Assembly (NCBI GenBank): GCA_003013855.2
Contig: PVNU02000923.1
Coordinates: 62,001-126,000 of the forward strand
Source: Liriodendron chinense
Lineage: Eukaryota > Streptophyta > Magnoliopsida > Magnoliales > Magnoliaceae
DNA length: 64,000 nt
Reading direction: 5' to 3'
Shown here: piece by piece, positions 1 through 10,968 of the stretch
Position numbering within the stretch: the stretch's first letter is position 1
Layout of the letters: each line of letters opens with the position of its first letter
Translations under genes and position numbers: made by a program
The notes under the pieces: generated by a model
The model's database searches: none
What the model was told of the DNA's origin: nothing
The model's input: the letters and a program-made list of their open reading frames with translations, nothing else

Positions 1-290
1 CCAACGGGAATCTTCGGATCTCTATAGATAAAACCACCCTTGTGGTCGGCTATAGCGGGTGCCTTGAGGATTGTGATTGGCAGACTCCCTGATAATTCAA
101 GGTCTATGGGAAGAATCCTCAAGAATGGGTGCCCCTTGGGCTGAGGCCGACTGATGTCCCCTGGTCGTCATTCATCTTTCGAGGACCACGTTTTATCTTT
201 ATATGATGCGTGGGCCATGGGACGGGGCCACTTGAAGTGGGATTCCTTGTATCCTTTGGGCCATGGCCAGCTCGAAATATCCCCATTACA
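1..290 (-). mobile_element. Partial Ty3/gypsy LTR (minus-strand element)
   Basis: Matches 33514-33800, which sits directly upstream (in element orientation) of a recognisable minus-strand gypsy gag. The window begins inside this LTR. The suggested outer end is the CCCCATTACA at 281-290, but no target duplication could be checked, so the limit is tentative. Confidence 0.5.
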
Positions 291-504
291 AGAATAATGG
301 TATATACCACACGAGAGGCAGACCAAGCCTATAATCAACAAATGTAGGACACACCTAATCATGAAGGCTAATTTAATATCTACTTCCACACATCATCAGG
401 AAACAATTGTGTTTGTACTTCTAAACTCAAAACATATAAAAAAATCTCTATATAATTAATAATTTAATGAATAAAATATGTACACTTGTCATAAAATAAT
501 TCAA

Positions 505-842
505 GGCAGATGAAAGGCTCAAGTGGATCACACCACCACAGGAAACAATGGTAATCGGATGCCTATTGTTGAAAACTACTTTGGGGCCATAGAAGTTTGG
601 ATCAATCTAATATTTATTTTATGCTTTTCCCTTCATCCAGGTCTATGTGTGACCTCATAAACAGGTTGGATGGAAAATAAACATCATGGTGGGCCTTAGG
701 AAGGTTTCAACAGTGGCTTCCTGTTGTGTGCTCCACTTGAGCCTTCCATCTGCCTCCTTATAGGCTCATACTCTAAAATGATCTTTCAAAATGGATGGAC
801 GGTGTGGATAAAATACATACATCATGATGAGCCCCATAGATC
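505..842. repeat. Remnant of a long-TIR repeat
   Basis: Contains the phrases typical of the TIR repeats elsewhere in this window: CTCAAGTGGATCACACCA, a GGATCAATCTAATATTTAT stretch, CTTCATCCAGGTCTATGTG and, at the right end, AATGGATGGACGGTGTGGAT followed by ATACATACATCATGATGAG. Only one terminus is clear, so this is a truncated copy. No coding capacity seen. The stretch 291-504 before it shows nothing recognisable. Confidence 0.5.
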
Positions 843-889
843 CCCTGATAGGACCACCCGCCTCTAGCTAAGTCCTGGCAGCGGTAGCA

Positions 890-981
890 CCCAATCCACG
901 TCCAGAGTTGGCCTAGTTGAATTATAGATATCGGCAGCAAATATTTATAATTCAACTAGGCCGACTCGGACGTGGATTGGG
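890..981. repeat. Foldback: 37-nt inverted repeat with 19-nt loop
   Basis: The left arm at 890-926 begins CCCAATCCACGTCC and the right arm at 946-981 is its reverse complement except for one bulge and one mismatch. The loop carries GATATCGGCAGC. A further partial arm (GGGCAACTAGGC) follows directly. The arms could form a long hairpin in RNA or be the remains of a small foldback transposon. Copy 2 keeps it with one arm substitution. Confidence 0.7.
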
Positions 982-1022
982 CAACTAGGCGGACTCTGCA
1001 GTTATGTACTATAAAAGAGAAC

Positions 1023-1194
1023 GACACCCCCACCTTTGGGACAATGGTAGACTAAGTGAAGATAACCTTGTCTCAACACTGAGGTCTAGGTATTGAATCC
1101 CAATGTGGGGGTGGGTAACATTGCAGGGTGACTAATAGTAGGATATGTACTAACCATTAAAAAAATGCAAAAAAAAAAAAAAAAAAAAAAAAAA
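1023..1194 (+). mobile_element. tRNA-derived SINE with poly(A) tail
   Basis: A Pol III box A-like stretch (GGTAGACTAAGTGAAG near 1047) is followed by CTTGTCTCAACACTGAGGTC and a box B-like TATTGAATCCC near 1090. The body ends in CTAACCATT and an A-rich tail to 1194. This is the layout of plant Au-type SINEs. No convincing target duplication was found. Bases 1195-1452 after it show nothing recognisable besides a direct repeat (CACAAAAATTG at 1379 and 1411). Confidence 0.6.
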
Positions 1195-1452
1195 GAATCA
1201 AGAACATATCACTTTCATATCTACACCATTAAAGGAAACCTAACCAGTCAGTTGTAACCTCATATTTCAATTTTGCTATTTACAGTTACAATTACTGGAA
1301 AAAAAAACTTACTATCCAAAAACTAGACGTCGTAAGAATTTTTCCCACTTATTTTTTCTTTTCTCCTTTAAATGCTGCACAAAAATTGCAGTTGGATCGT
1401 GTCATCCCTCACAAAAATTGTAGTTAGATCATGTCTTCGCTCGCCCATGCCA

Positions 1453-2093
1453 TGTTGGAGAGCCTTCAAACTGTGCACTTGTTGCGTGTTGAGACTGGTG
1501 GGCGACGGTTTGGCTGTTTGGACAGAGTGCACAGTAAGGTTGCTATATAGATTTCTCACGCCCTAGACCGGTCGGCCAACCGGTCTGTAGAGGCTCCGAC
1601 TGGTCGGCTGCAAGGCAATGTGGACGGGTTTGTGTATTTTTCCTCTCGACTGTTTTGTGCTAGGTCCGACTAGTTGGGCGACCGATCGACTGTGCTTTGT
1701 TGCGCAACTATGTGGTAGTGCGTAGGAGGTTGTTATTTTCGATTTTGTTGCTTATTTAAACGGGTTGTAATCGAGGTTAGCAAGTATCCTAAGGTGTCCA
1801 AGGTTTCCTAATCGTATTAGGAAGAGGGGAGAGTGATTTGTGAGAGAGAGAGCGCTTGGATTTTCTTTGTTTTTCCTTGCTTGTGGGCTATCAATCTCTA
1901 TAATCTTCTGTTCATCATAGTGGATCACTTTGTGCCATGGTTTTTTACCCGTATGTTGAGGGGTTTTTCCACGTAAATTCGGATTCTCTTGTGGTGAATG
2001 ATTGTATGTGGCTTGATTGCATCGTGTTTTCTCGTTTGATCTCGCACTACTTTGCCCGTTCGGTTTCCGCTTCCGTTGCCGATTTTCCCAACA
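1453..2093 (+). mobile_element. Ty1/copia element A, 5' LTR
   Basis: Bounded by TGTTGG at 1453 and CCAACA ending at 2093, a perfect 6-bp terminal inverted repeat, and followed two bases later by a tRNA-Met primer site. Length 641 bp. A TATA-like GCTATATAGA lies near 1539 and TATTTAAA near 1753. The U3 part holds several copies of a GACYGGTCGG-like motif. The left end is less certain than the right. The 5 bases outside (TGCCA) find no partner beyond copia B, so no target duplication is visible. Confidence 0.6.
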
Positions 2094-2095
2094 AG

Positions 2096-2106
2096 TGGTA
2101 TCAGAG
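2096..2106 (+). promoter_or_regulatory. Copia primer binding site (initiator tRNA-Met type)
   Basis: TGGTATCAGAG lies two bases after the CCAACA end of the LTR. This is the standard primer site of plant Ty1/copia elements, complementary to the 3' end of initiator methionine tRNA. It fixes the 3' end of the LTR and the plus orientation of the element. Confidence 0.85.
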
Positions 2107-2148
2107 ATATCGTTGGGGTGGAGTAGAATTCGGATCAGAGACGAGAAG

Positions 2149-3400
2149 ATGGTATCAAGCGTAATGTTCGATATAGAGAAGTTTTCTAGCAAAAATAACT
2201 TTAATATATGGAAGGTGAAGATCGAATCCTTCCTAGTTTAGTAATGGCTTAATGGAGCTCTTGGAAAGCAACTCGAGGCTATGAAAGATGATGAGTGGAC
2301 GAAGCTTGACAAGAAGGCTAGAACCTCGATCCTGTTAAGCCTTACGGATGATGTTCTCTATCACGTCACGAAGGAGAAGACTGCGGGTGAAACGATGGCG
2401 AAGCTAAAGAAGGTTTATGCTAAGAAATCTCTAGGGAATTGCATGTACCTGTTGATGAGTTGTTCACCTTGAGGACGAATGTGGATGACCACCTAAGCAC
2501 GTTTAATAAGTTAGTTTGCAAGTTGGTGGAGATAGATGAGCCGATGAAGAATGAATATCAAGCATGCATCCTATTGAATTCTCTTCCAGATTCATATAAG
2601 TCATTCAGAGACTTTGTATGCACAGGAAGGGAGACCATTTACGTCGAGACCGTTATCTCAGCCCTCTAGTCGAAGGCGATGAGAAAGAAAGCGGTGATGT
2701 CGGTTCTCGTTCTTCCTCAGAGGCACTATTTATAATGGGAAGAAGTTCTGACATGGTGGGGGATATTGGAAATGTGAATCTAAGGCCAAAGGTAAATGTA
2801 AAGTTAAGGTGAAGTGCTAGAATTGTGGTCAGGAAGGCCACATGAGAGGGGATTGTCAGAATCCTAAGTTGAAGCAAGAGAGGTATGAAAATTCTTCTGG
2901 AGAGGGAGCTAATACCGTAGAGGACGGTGACGATCTTTGTAAAGAATGACTGTATCTGACAAGGGATCTTATGGTAAAGAGTGGATCTTAAATTCAATCG
3001 TTTCATGCCATATTTGTTTTGACCGGAATTCATTCATGACATACAAGGAGTATGGTGGTGAATTGGTGCTTGTGAGCAATGGCTACGCTCATAAGGTGAT
3101 GGGTATTGGTACGGTGCGCATTAGGATATTCGATGGGATCGAACGAGCCCTGGAAGATGTGAAGCATGTCCCCAAGATGAAGATGAATGTGATTTCTCTT
3201 GGTGCACTCGAGGTAAAATGGTGCGTGTTCATCGACCTTGATCGTTGTTGTGAAGTGTTGAAAGGTACACTCGTGCGTATAAAGGCACGGAGGTGTGACC
3301 ATCTTTATAAGTTGATCAGGAACACAATTCATAGTGGAGCTGCAGATCGGCAGTAGGATCCACGGTTGCTCGTATGTGGCAAGTGTCCAAAGGCCATATG
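2149..3400 (+). pseudogene. Copia element A gag-protease remnant (TNT1-94-like)
   Basis: Gag opens at ATG 2149 (MVSSVMFDIEKFSSKNNFN) and stops at 2239. It resumes from 2281 with residues typical of TNT1-94-like gag (WTKLDKKARTSILLSLTDDV, then ACILLNSLPDSYKSF). A CCHC zinc knuckle follows near 2813-2860, where the residue after the first Cys is a TAG stop but the knuckle His is kept. The protease region at 2946-3354 shows VKHVPKMKMNVISLGAL, but its active site reads LNS where the family has LDS or LDT, so the catalytic Asp is lost. Homology ends near 3400. Integrase, reverse transcriptase and 3' LTR of this element are absent. Non-functional. Confidence 0.8.
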
Positions 3401-3419
3401 AGAAGAGCGGAAAAGGGCA

Positions 3420-3780
3420 CTACAAAAAAACGTGGCAAAGACTATAAAAAAACCTTAGCCCCTTCCGACAGTCTCGCAGCCTGTCCGACCACCCCACCCC
3501 GTCCGACCATTCCCAGCCCCCTTCTGACCACCCCCGCTCTTGCCGTCCACCCCTGCTCCCTGCATCCAGCACCACCAGCTGCGTCCAGCACCATCCCTAT
3601 TGCGTCCTGTTGCTGCGTCTAATGCTACTTCCTTTTGCTGCGTCCTGTTGCTGCCTATTGCTGCCTGTTGCTGTGTTCTGTTGCTGCCTATTGCTGCTTC
3701 CCCTGTTGCTGCCTCTTGCTACGTCCAGATCCACTCCCACCCCTGTTGCTGCCTTTTCTGCTGCAAGGTACATCCTTCTT
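3420..3780. repeat. C-rich and TGCTGC-rich low-complexity bridge between two copia remnants
   Basis: First half is pyrimidine-rich with CCGACCACCCC-like phrases. The second half repeats TTGCTGCCTA and TGTTGCTGC units. Long open frames across it are compositional. It lies exactly where the protease of element A ends and the gag of element B begins, where B's own 5' LTR would be expected. Confidence 0.7.
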
Positions 3781-3789
3781 TGGTGTGTT

Positions 3790-6700
3790 TTACATCACTT
3801 CAGATCTATGGACAAAGATATTCCATACAGATGCCCTACGATGTGGTTTCGATGGTACCAACTACAGTCTATGGGCCATCTACTTTCAGAGTTTCCTTAA
3901 GGGTCGTGGTTTGTGGGGACTAATTGATGTATCTGTTACTGTCTCCACTTTTATAGGTGCCGAAAAATTAGTTGAGTGGGAAATAAAAAATGGACGGATT
4001 ATTGCCCGGATTCTCGATTCAGTCGATCGGTCAATTGCTGTTGGCCTCACGTCACACTGCACTGCTAAGTAATGTGGGAGCATCTCCAAACAATTTATCA
4101 GCAGAGTAATGCGGCGGTTATACCGACTGAAACAAGATCTGGTTCACCTTACTCAGGGTGACAAAAGTATTCAAACATTCTACTCTGAGATTGTTGCAAT
4201 TTGGACAGAGATGGCTATGATGATCTAGAATTTCCTCATGAGTTTAAGATATTCCAGACAATGTGTGATAGTGCGCAAGTTCGACAGTTTTTATGAAGTC
4301 GTGCCTGAAATTTGAGCATTGTAGGGTTGCTCTCCTGAACCGTAGCTCAACAATCCTTCATTGAATTCAGTTATTAATAATTTATTGGCTGAGTAACAAC
4401 AACTGAAAGTTATCTCTCCCACTTCCCTAACTTTGGGACCATCTGATCTGGTACTCGCTGTATCCACCTCTGCACCAATCCGTGGTTCCGCTCCTTTAAC
4501 TTGTTGCAGCAATAAAGTGGGACATGTCGTCGCTCAGTGTAAATAATAGTGCTTATTGTCGATGGACTAGTCATGGTATTCAGGACTGCGGTTCACGTGC
4601 CTATGCATCCTCCTTCGACCGTGGACGTGGTGGTCGAGGACGTGGTTGTGGTCTTGCTCTTTCTGCTACTTCTGCTATTATTTCTTCTGAGCCTTCTGTT
4701 AGTGATACTGCGTCTATTATTTCTGCTGAAGGACTTTCCTCACCTTTGACTCCTGCGATGCTCCAGCAGATCGTGCAGGCTCTTTTTGCTGCCGGTATGT
4801 CAGGTATATCCTCATCTTCTACTTGGTTCTTCGATTCGGGTGCTTCCAATCATATGACTGGTGACATATCACATCTTTGCGACATTCGTCCCTATATTGG
4901 CAATCATGCTATTTTTACTAGATGGCATTAGACTACTCATTCAGTCCGTCTGTTCATTGACTTCCTCTCCTTCTGTCCATCACCAGTTCACCTTTTGTGA
5001 CGTGTTTCATGTCCCTAATTTTTTTTCAAATTTGATTTCTGTTGGTCAACTTACATCCAATAATTGCTTAGTCATATTTCTTCCAAACTTTTTTGTGCAG
5101 GATCTGGCAACGGGGAAGGTACTTGGGAGGGGTAGGCGGAATGGTCGTCTATACATGCTGGACTTCGACCCATCTGTCAGTCCGACTCGTTGTTTGTTTT
5201 TTCATCTTCCTTAGATATTTGTTCGGCAAATAAAATGTGCAAACTCGATCTGGCACATTCCGATCGGTTAATTCAGTTATTTTCTTCTAGCAGGTTAGGG
5301 AACATTTCTATTAATAAAAATAATTTGGATTATTCTTGTTTTTCATGTTGTCTTTCAAAAAGTAACTGTATTCCCTTTCCTCTAAGTACTACAAAATCAT
5401 CATCTATGTTTAAGCTAGTGCATACGGATGTCTAGGGTCATTCACCAAATATGTCACTCTCTGGATTACGATACTATGTTATACTCATTGATGATTTCAC
5501 ATGTTACACCTGGATTTACTTTCTACACTCTAAGTCACTGGTTTTTGAAAAATTGATGATATTTCACTCTATGGTAGACACTCAATTTTGGGTAATAATT
5601 AAAACTCTCACCTCTGACTTAGGGGGAGAGTATCTCTCCACTAATTTTCATACATATCTTCAAGGTCATGAGATTAGTCATCAGACAGCCTGTTTATTCC
5701 ACAACTGAACGAGGTGGCTGAACGAAAGAATTGCCATATTATTGAAACTGCAATCACCTTGATGACATCTATGAGTGTTTCTCGTTCTTTCTGGACGGAA
5801 GCTATGATGCATTCAGTCTAATTGATTAACTGACTGCCAACCAAAGTTCTGAACAATAAATCTCCATACTGTACCTATGGCCAAGATGAAAATTGTTTGC
5901 ACTCTTCTGCAATATCATCCATTCGCTCTTGGCCACTCGCTCAGATGGATGTGAAAAATTCTTTTCTTCATGGAGACCTTCAAGAAACAGTATATTTGAA
6001 ACCACCTCTTGGCTCTTTGATCCATGCCAATGAAGTATGTCGCCTAAAGAAAGTTTTGTACGGCCTCAAGCAAGCACTTCAGACATGGTTTCAACGCTTT
6101 CTCAATGTTTTTACGGGTATTGGTTTTACTGAAAGTGGTCATGACCCATCCTTTTTTTGTGCACCACTGATGCGGAATTCTTGTTGTTCTCATATATATA
6201 TGTTGATGATCTACTCCCGACTGGTAGCAATGCTACTGTCATCTTAGAATGAAAGGAAATTCTAAAATCATCTTTCAAGATGAAGGACCTCGGCCATCTG
6301 ACATACTTTCTTGGGCTTGAATTTTCACGTTCTAAACGTGGGATCCTGGTTAGCCAGTGTAAATATACCAAGGATCTCCTCACATTGGCCTCATTGACGG
6401 ATTAGAAGATAGTTCAGACTCCCTTAGAACTTAAAGTTCAATATGGCCGTGACGATGGTGATCTCCTCGCGCAGCCCACATTATATCGCCGTTTGGTTGG
6501 GAGTCTGGTTTACTTAACAATGACTCACCCTGATATTGCTTACACTGTCCAAGTAGTCAGCCAGTTTGTATTTGCTCCTCGGACTCTTCATATGACTGCA
6601 GTATTGCGCATCTTAATACCTACGTGGAACTCTGGATTGATCCCTGTTCTTCTCCTCAATGGCAACTCTGGACCTTCGTGCTTATTCTGATGCTGACTGG

Positions 6701-7144
6701 GTCGGTTGTGCTCTCACACGATAATCTACCATTGGCTATCTTGTCTTTCTTGGCACTTCTCTCATCTTGGAAGTGTAAGAAGCAGGCCACTGTTTTAAAA
6801 TCAAGCATGGAAGCAGAGTATCAAGCTATGTCAGCTGCTTGTAGTGAGCTTGTCAGGTTACATAGAATTCTTTCTGACTTGGGGTTTATCTACAAAATCT
6901 TACTACACTCCATATAGATAATCTCAGTGCCATTCAGATTGCCTCTAACCCTGTTTTTATGAGCGGACAAAGCATATTGAGGTTGACTGTCACTTCATCC
7001 GAGAGAAGTTTTAGTCTGGGCTCATTTCTCTTCACATGTCGCATCCCATGATCAGATTGTAAACATTCTTACGAAGTCACTCACTTCTATACGTCACTCA
7101 TTTCTAGTTGGCAGACTCTTCCTTGTTGATGACCAGCATCAATT
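3790..7144 (+). pseudogene. Copia element B gag-pol remnant (RE1-type domain order)
   Basis: Domains in order, split over frames: gag with GTNYSLWAIYFQSFLKG (about 3850) and VEWEIKNGRIIARIL; protease with an intact WFFDSGASNHMTG active site (4825-4863); GAG-pre-integrase Cys pairs (5335-5360); integrase core from 5451 (DDFTCYTWIYFLHSKS, then DLGGEY); a jump near 5876 from the integrase directly into reverse transcriptase (LAQMDVKNSFLHGDLQE), so roughly a kilobase of coding is missing; YVDD at about 6200; RNase H with SDADWVG (about 6690) and SSMEAEYQAMSAA. Many stops and frameshifts, several private to this copy. Not functional. Confidence 0.85.
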
Positions 7145-7337
7145 TGAGGGGGGATGTTAGATAAGACACATGCCTTGTATAGCCACATTGATTAGTTTCC
7201 TTGTATAGTTGATTCCGTCTTTTATCATTTACCTTGTATAGGGCTGTACATCTCTATATATTCAACCCTTTGGGGTTTTCTCAATATACAATAACTAAAG
7301 GAGAATTCTTCAATTATCTGTCTTCTCTTTGCTTTCA
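7145..7337 (+). mobile_element. Copia element B polypurine tract and 3' LTR
   Basis: Follows the end of RNase H. The polypurine tract GAGGGGGGA ends at 7154 and the LTR starts with TGTTAGATAAGACACATG at 7155. A TATA-like CTCTATATATTC lies near 7250. The LTR likely ends at CTTTCA (7337), giving 183 bp, short but within the range for this copia type. The minus-strand gene remnant begins at the next base, which supports this boundary. Confidence 0.75.
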
Positions 7338-9274
7338 AGTAATTGTCCCACTGGGCCTAGACATGGTGCCTGTCGGCATGTAATCAACATCCCTTTTGCA
7401 AATGTATCACTTCTCTCCAGTCTGGAAGGTGGAAGATTGGTCGTCGTCAGGACCTGGAAGCGACATGTGCAAACATTGGATTACTGGCAATACAGAACTA
7501 AAACGCCTTGACCAGTATTAAAAAATTCAAAACCTCCGGTACAAACATTTGAAACACTGTTCTAAAACATGAAGAAAAAGAAGAAGAAACTTTGGGCCTT
7601 TCTAACCTCACTGATTAATATTCGCAATGGATTCAGGAAAGAATGGACTGTGGACCTGGTGTGAAGATAAAGTAGACTGGTTTTTTAAACTCCAAGTGGT
7701 ACTGCTGCCATCTGTGGGGCCATGGAGACCTGTAGTGACAATTTAAACAGTAAATCTCATAACCAAGCTGCCATTTGCATGTGAAGAGTAGTCTATATAC
7801 ACAATATAGATGAACCCTAAGACAAGCCATGCTACTTAGGAAAAACTTAGTTGCATGATGATTGGTTGAGCAAACCCTCCTGCAGGTGCATTTTGGGGAT
7901 TACGGGGAGGTTGGGAATTGGGTGGGTGCTTGATCAATCATCATGCAGATAGGTGGTCATTTCTTTACAAGAAAAGTTATTCAAGGAAGACATACAAACT
8001 CAACCTGTTCACATATTGGGCTAAAAGATACTCATTCCATATTGTGCAAGTCATTTCAAAAGTCATGAAGTGAAAAAATTGTAGTGAAGAGGAAGAACAT
8101 GATTGCATCAAGGTGAGCACAAATCAAAATCCGAGAGGTCTCCCTTAGAATATTAAAGATTTCAGGAGATGGGGTCAGGACCATGAATGTGTCGGCACAA
8201 TTTTCAAAGAGCATTACCTAATTTTCCGCAAGCTTTAATAAAATAGATTTGAGTTGGCCGAGTCAACTGTATTGAATGAGTGGCCAAATTGAGATTTTTC
8301 TAGGACTTGAGTGATTTGAATGGGTTGGCCTCACTAAGTCAACTCGATCTGAATTTTTACGAGTATGGGTTATCACCTATCTAACCTGATCCCACCTTTT
8401 GGATGATTTAACTTGAGTTACATGTATGCCACGTTTACAATTTCTGAGTGAATCTGCATGAGCCATTGTTCGACACAAGAATCAGTAACTCCCTGTTTAG
8501 GCATTGAAAAAGCATTACCTTTTCACACTCGATGAAGGTTCGGCTGAAGGTGCAAAACTCATTTTGAAATACCCGGGAAAATAAGTCATCCTTTTCAAAA
8601 TAGAATAGGAAAAAAAAGTTATATTCATCAATGCCCACATGATAATTTTGAAACCAAGATGAATTTGCTTTGGTCTGTCATTTCTGTCATTCCCATTATC
8701 CTGAAATGACTAAAATACAATCCTAAAGGAAAGCCTTGTGAATAGATATACTAGCTTTCTCGATTTATAGACTCACCTGAATTGCATGATGGATATCCTT
8801 AAGAACATGGGCTGAATGCCGAATATGATGGTTACAACAGATTGCACAAATATCCAATTTAACAAGATCACATTGTACAACACTATCAACTTGAGTCAGA
8901 GACATTGTTACATGGGGAAAGCATTTTCAGCCCAAATGATCGAGTTCTATAAAAATTCTTATTGTGTTGGAGTACCCTTTGGTGGGGCAACATTGTTTTG
9001 AACTTTCCAAGATTTGGGTTGGTGCGAAAATTGAAGCCAATTGGGTAGATTATTAGTTCGTTTTTTCTCCTGCTCCAAAATGAATGAAGCTCGAATCCCA
9101 AGTCACTTCTAAATGTCACCCTGATTTTAGTTCTGGTTCTCCTTTTCTTAGAAATACTTATATTGATATGATATGGTGCTATAAAGATAAACCAGGATAT
9201 GGTTTGACTAAGTCCTGTTGTATTAGGTTCACTAAGTTTTGAACTCTTGCAAGTTGCAACTTTTTATTTATCAT

Positions 9275-9411
9275 TATGGGTTAGTTCACACACCCCATTG
9301 TTAGTACACCCACCCACCCCTGTTAGTCACATCACAATGTTAGCCACCCCCACTATCTTCACTCAGTCTGCCACTTGAGCTATGGACCTGGGTGTATTAA
9401 AAAAAAAAAAG
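9275..9411 (-). mobile_element. SINE-derived fragment lacking box B
   Basis: On the minus strand it has a good box A (TAGCTCAAGTGG) followed by CAGACTGAGTGAAGAT and a GTGGGGGTGGCTAACATTG body like the SINE at 1023-1194, but the box B part is missing. Flanks TTTTTATTTATCAT (9261-9274) and TTTTTACTTTTATCAT (9412-9427) resemble a target duplication. It sits in an intron of the minus-strand gene remnant. Confidence 0.5.
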
Positions 9412-10178
9412 TTTTTACTTTTATCATGGCACAAACATGGGCTATGGGACTACTTGTGTTTGTTTTCGTGTACAGGATTCCATGAAATCCTATTTCATAT
9501 CCACATCTATCGGACTGAGCATTTCATGGAATTAAGGCAACTTAAATGAATTTCCATCTGTAGGAAGGAAAAGCTACCAGAGGGTGCAACTGGATGCACT
9601 ATCAAATTGTATTTCAACTATTACGCTAGTGAGTGTAAAAAACCAAATTATCATTTCCTTGCCTTTCATTTCATGGTAAGGATCTGGGCCCCAAATTGCG
9701 ATTGTTTCTTTGAAGTTAGACTCGAAAGAAGTAATGAAAATTTGAGGGCTACCTCCTCATTATGAATGCTAGGGAATGCTCACATGCAGAAATGATTCTG
9801 CTTAAGTACACCATTTACTGTTTCATACCAATTCGCAAGTAAATAAACCATTCATTGATCCTATACATGGAATGGGAGAATAGAGACTGTAAAGACTAAT
9901 GCATTTGATCACATATCCAATCATTGCAAGTTTTTATTTTTTCCATATCAATATATCAAAAGTCTCCAGTATCAAACAAGCCATGATGAAACTATTTACA
10001 GCGAAAATGTAGCTGCCTGAGAAGGGAAAACATCAAGATTAAACAAAAACAAATGTTGGAATAAAAGAGCCGGAGTACTTTCAATAAACCTGAATGACTT
10101 TGTGCAGCAATGCCACCTATGGTCCCAACAACAGGGTGCCGTACAATGCTCTAATGTGTTATTGGTTCTCCATACACT

Positions 10179-10968
10179 TAGAGCTGTACACGAGCTGAGT
10201 CAAGTCGAGCTTTGCCATGCTTGTTGCTTGGCTCGAACTACCCAGCCCCTGCTCGTTGCTCGACTCGGTCGAGTGAGAGTGGAGGCTCGATCAGCAAACC
10301 GAGCGAGTTTGAGTTGAGCTCGATTTCGAGCCAAGTCTGAGTTTTCGAGCCGAGTTCGAGTTAGAGCCTTTCGAGCTGGTCGCCAGTTGGACAGCCAAAA
10401 ATAAAAAGATGGAATGGCCTAAGAAGGAGTTCAAGAAAAATGGACAAGAAACAAAATAGAAAGAAGAGAGATCTTACCATAAAGAAAAAAATGGAAGGAG
10501 AAGAGATTAGGGATTCAGGTTGACAGAGTAGATCAGGGGTGGCCGGTGGCAGTGGGCGAGCACACAGGCATTGGGTAACGGGCAGCGGGCCAGCGTCTCA
10601 GGACAACTCGGGGTGACCGACCGTCGAGCTAAGAAGAGAGGGAGGGAGGGAGTGGGGCCGGGCGTCGAGCTTAGTTAGGGAGGGTTAGGGTTAGGGAGAG
10701 TCAGAGAGAGGGGAGCGCTCAAGCGGGTAGATTAGAAATAAGATTAGTTTTTTTTTTTTTTTTGTACTCCGAGTTAACGAGCTGAGTCGAGCCGCGAGTT
10801 CAAGCTAATATTCGAGCCAAGCCGAGTCGAGCGTGGCCATGCTCGGTGCTCGGCTCGACTAAAAAATGACTCGACTCGGATCAAACTCACTTCGATCCAA
10901 GTTGAGTCCAGCAATTTCGAGTTGAGTCGAGCGAGTTTTTCGAGCTACTCGACTCGTGTACAACTCTA
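10179..10968. mobile_element. hAT-like non-autonomous TIR element inside an exon
   Basis: Ends are inverted repeats TAGAGCTGTACACGAG and its near-complement ending ACTCTA. They are flanked by 8-bp near-identical duplications CATACACT (10171-10178) and CATATACT (10969-10976); 8-bp duplications and TAG-type termini fit the hAT superfamily. The 790-bp interior is rich in GAGCTCGAG-like inverted motifs and has no transposase. Removing it joins two parts of one open reading frame of the minus-strand gene remnant. Confidence 0.75.

Noticed and set aside
1448..7342. Copia A plus B as one element with a 5-bp target duplication
   Set aside because: The bases outside are TGCCA on the left and AAGTA on the right, which do not match.
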